A stretch of DNA of 12,702 bases from Candidatus Woesearchaeota archaeon. Lineage in GTDB: Archaea; Nanobdellota; Nanobdellia; Woesearchaeales; WJIZ01. Below, piece after piece: positions 12,701-12,702 of this stretch. The notes beneath the pieces were generated by a model. It saw only the letters and a list, made by a program, of their open reading frames with translations. It searched no databases and was not told the origin of the DNA. The position numbers and the translations under genes were made by a program. Positions within the stretch are counted from its first letter, which is position 1; every line of letters starts with the position of its first letter. Location: contig JAGVXW010000027.1 of assembly GCA_018303575.1 (NCBI GenBank), positions 1 through 12,702 on the forward strand. The letters are read 5' to 3'.

Positions 12701-12702
12701 CT

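Overview
The window reads as an archaeal chromosome, most likely from the DPANN group (Woesearchaeota-like). The basis is a large S-layer protein of the methanococcal/DPANN type (signal peptide, then a YPSPFIQNGKF motif), archaeal TATA boxes at leaderless or short-leader spacing, and a RelE-type toxin/antitoxin of the kind common in these genomes. This placement is an inference; there is no rRNA or tRNA to confirm it.

Layout. Positions 143-2583 (minus) hold one S-layer gene that is broken near its 3' end. A TAG at 544-546 ends the first frame, and the conserved C-terminal domain continues in another frame down to 143. Restoring one base next to the stop joins both halves into about 813 aa. 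Positions 2584-3048 are intergenic and hold the S-layer promoter, a multi-hairpin element and a flanking 16-bp direct repeat. Positions 3049-10857 (minus) are a MoxR/von Willebrand operon. Transcribed from high to low coordinates it encodes a BatA-like membrane vWA protein, a large membrane protein with two vWA domains and a glutamine-amidotransferase-like domain, a coiled-coil membrane protein, a three-helix membrane protein, a MoxR AAA+ ATPase and a DUF58 protein. The four junctions from the large vWA gene to MoxR include three ATGA overlaps, so translation is probably coupled. The metal-binding MIDAS motifs and the ATPase motifs look intact, which suggests an ATP-driven chaperone or cofactor-insertion machine acting on envelope vWA proteins.

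Upstream lies an endonuclease III gene (11099-11704, minus) that lacks the usual C-terminal iron-sulfur cluster. It shares a short divergent promoter region with a plus-strand PD-(D/E)XK nuclease-like gene (11769-12095). That gene loses its C-terminus where it meets a toxin/antitoxin pair (12046-12491, minus). The antitoxin is intact, but the RelE-like toxin has an in-frame TAA at codon 9. The last 200 bases hold at most the tail of an unidentified gene.

The least expected signal is a family of GC-rich, nested-hairpin elements occupying the large gaps in the vWA/MoxR region (3901-4081, 8795-9066, 10938-11071), with a structurally similar but AT-richer one at 2842-2989. Two loci carry the same pair of units in the same order and orientation. 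One copy looks like a related unit whose hairpin tip has been replaced by a long array of further hairpins. Two of the gaps they fill have open frames fused by ATGA to the upstream gene, as if small operon genes or coupling regions had been invaded.
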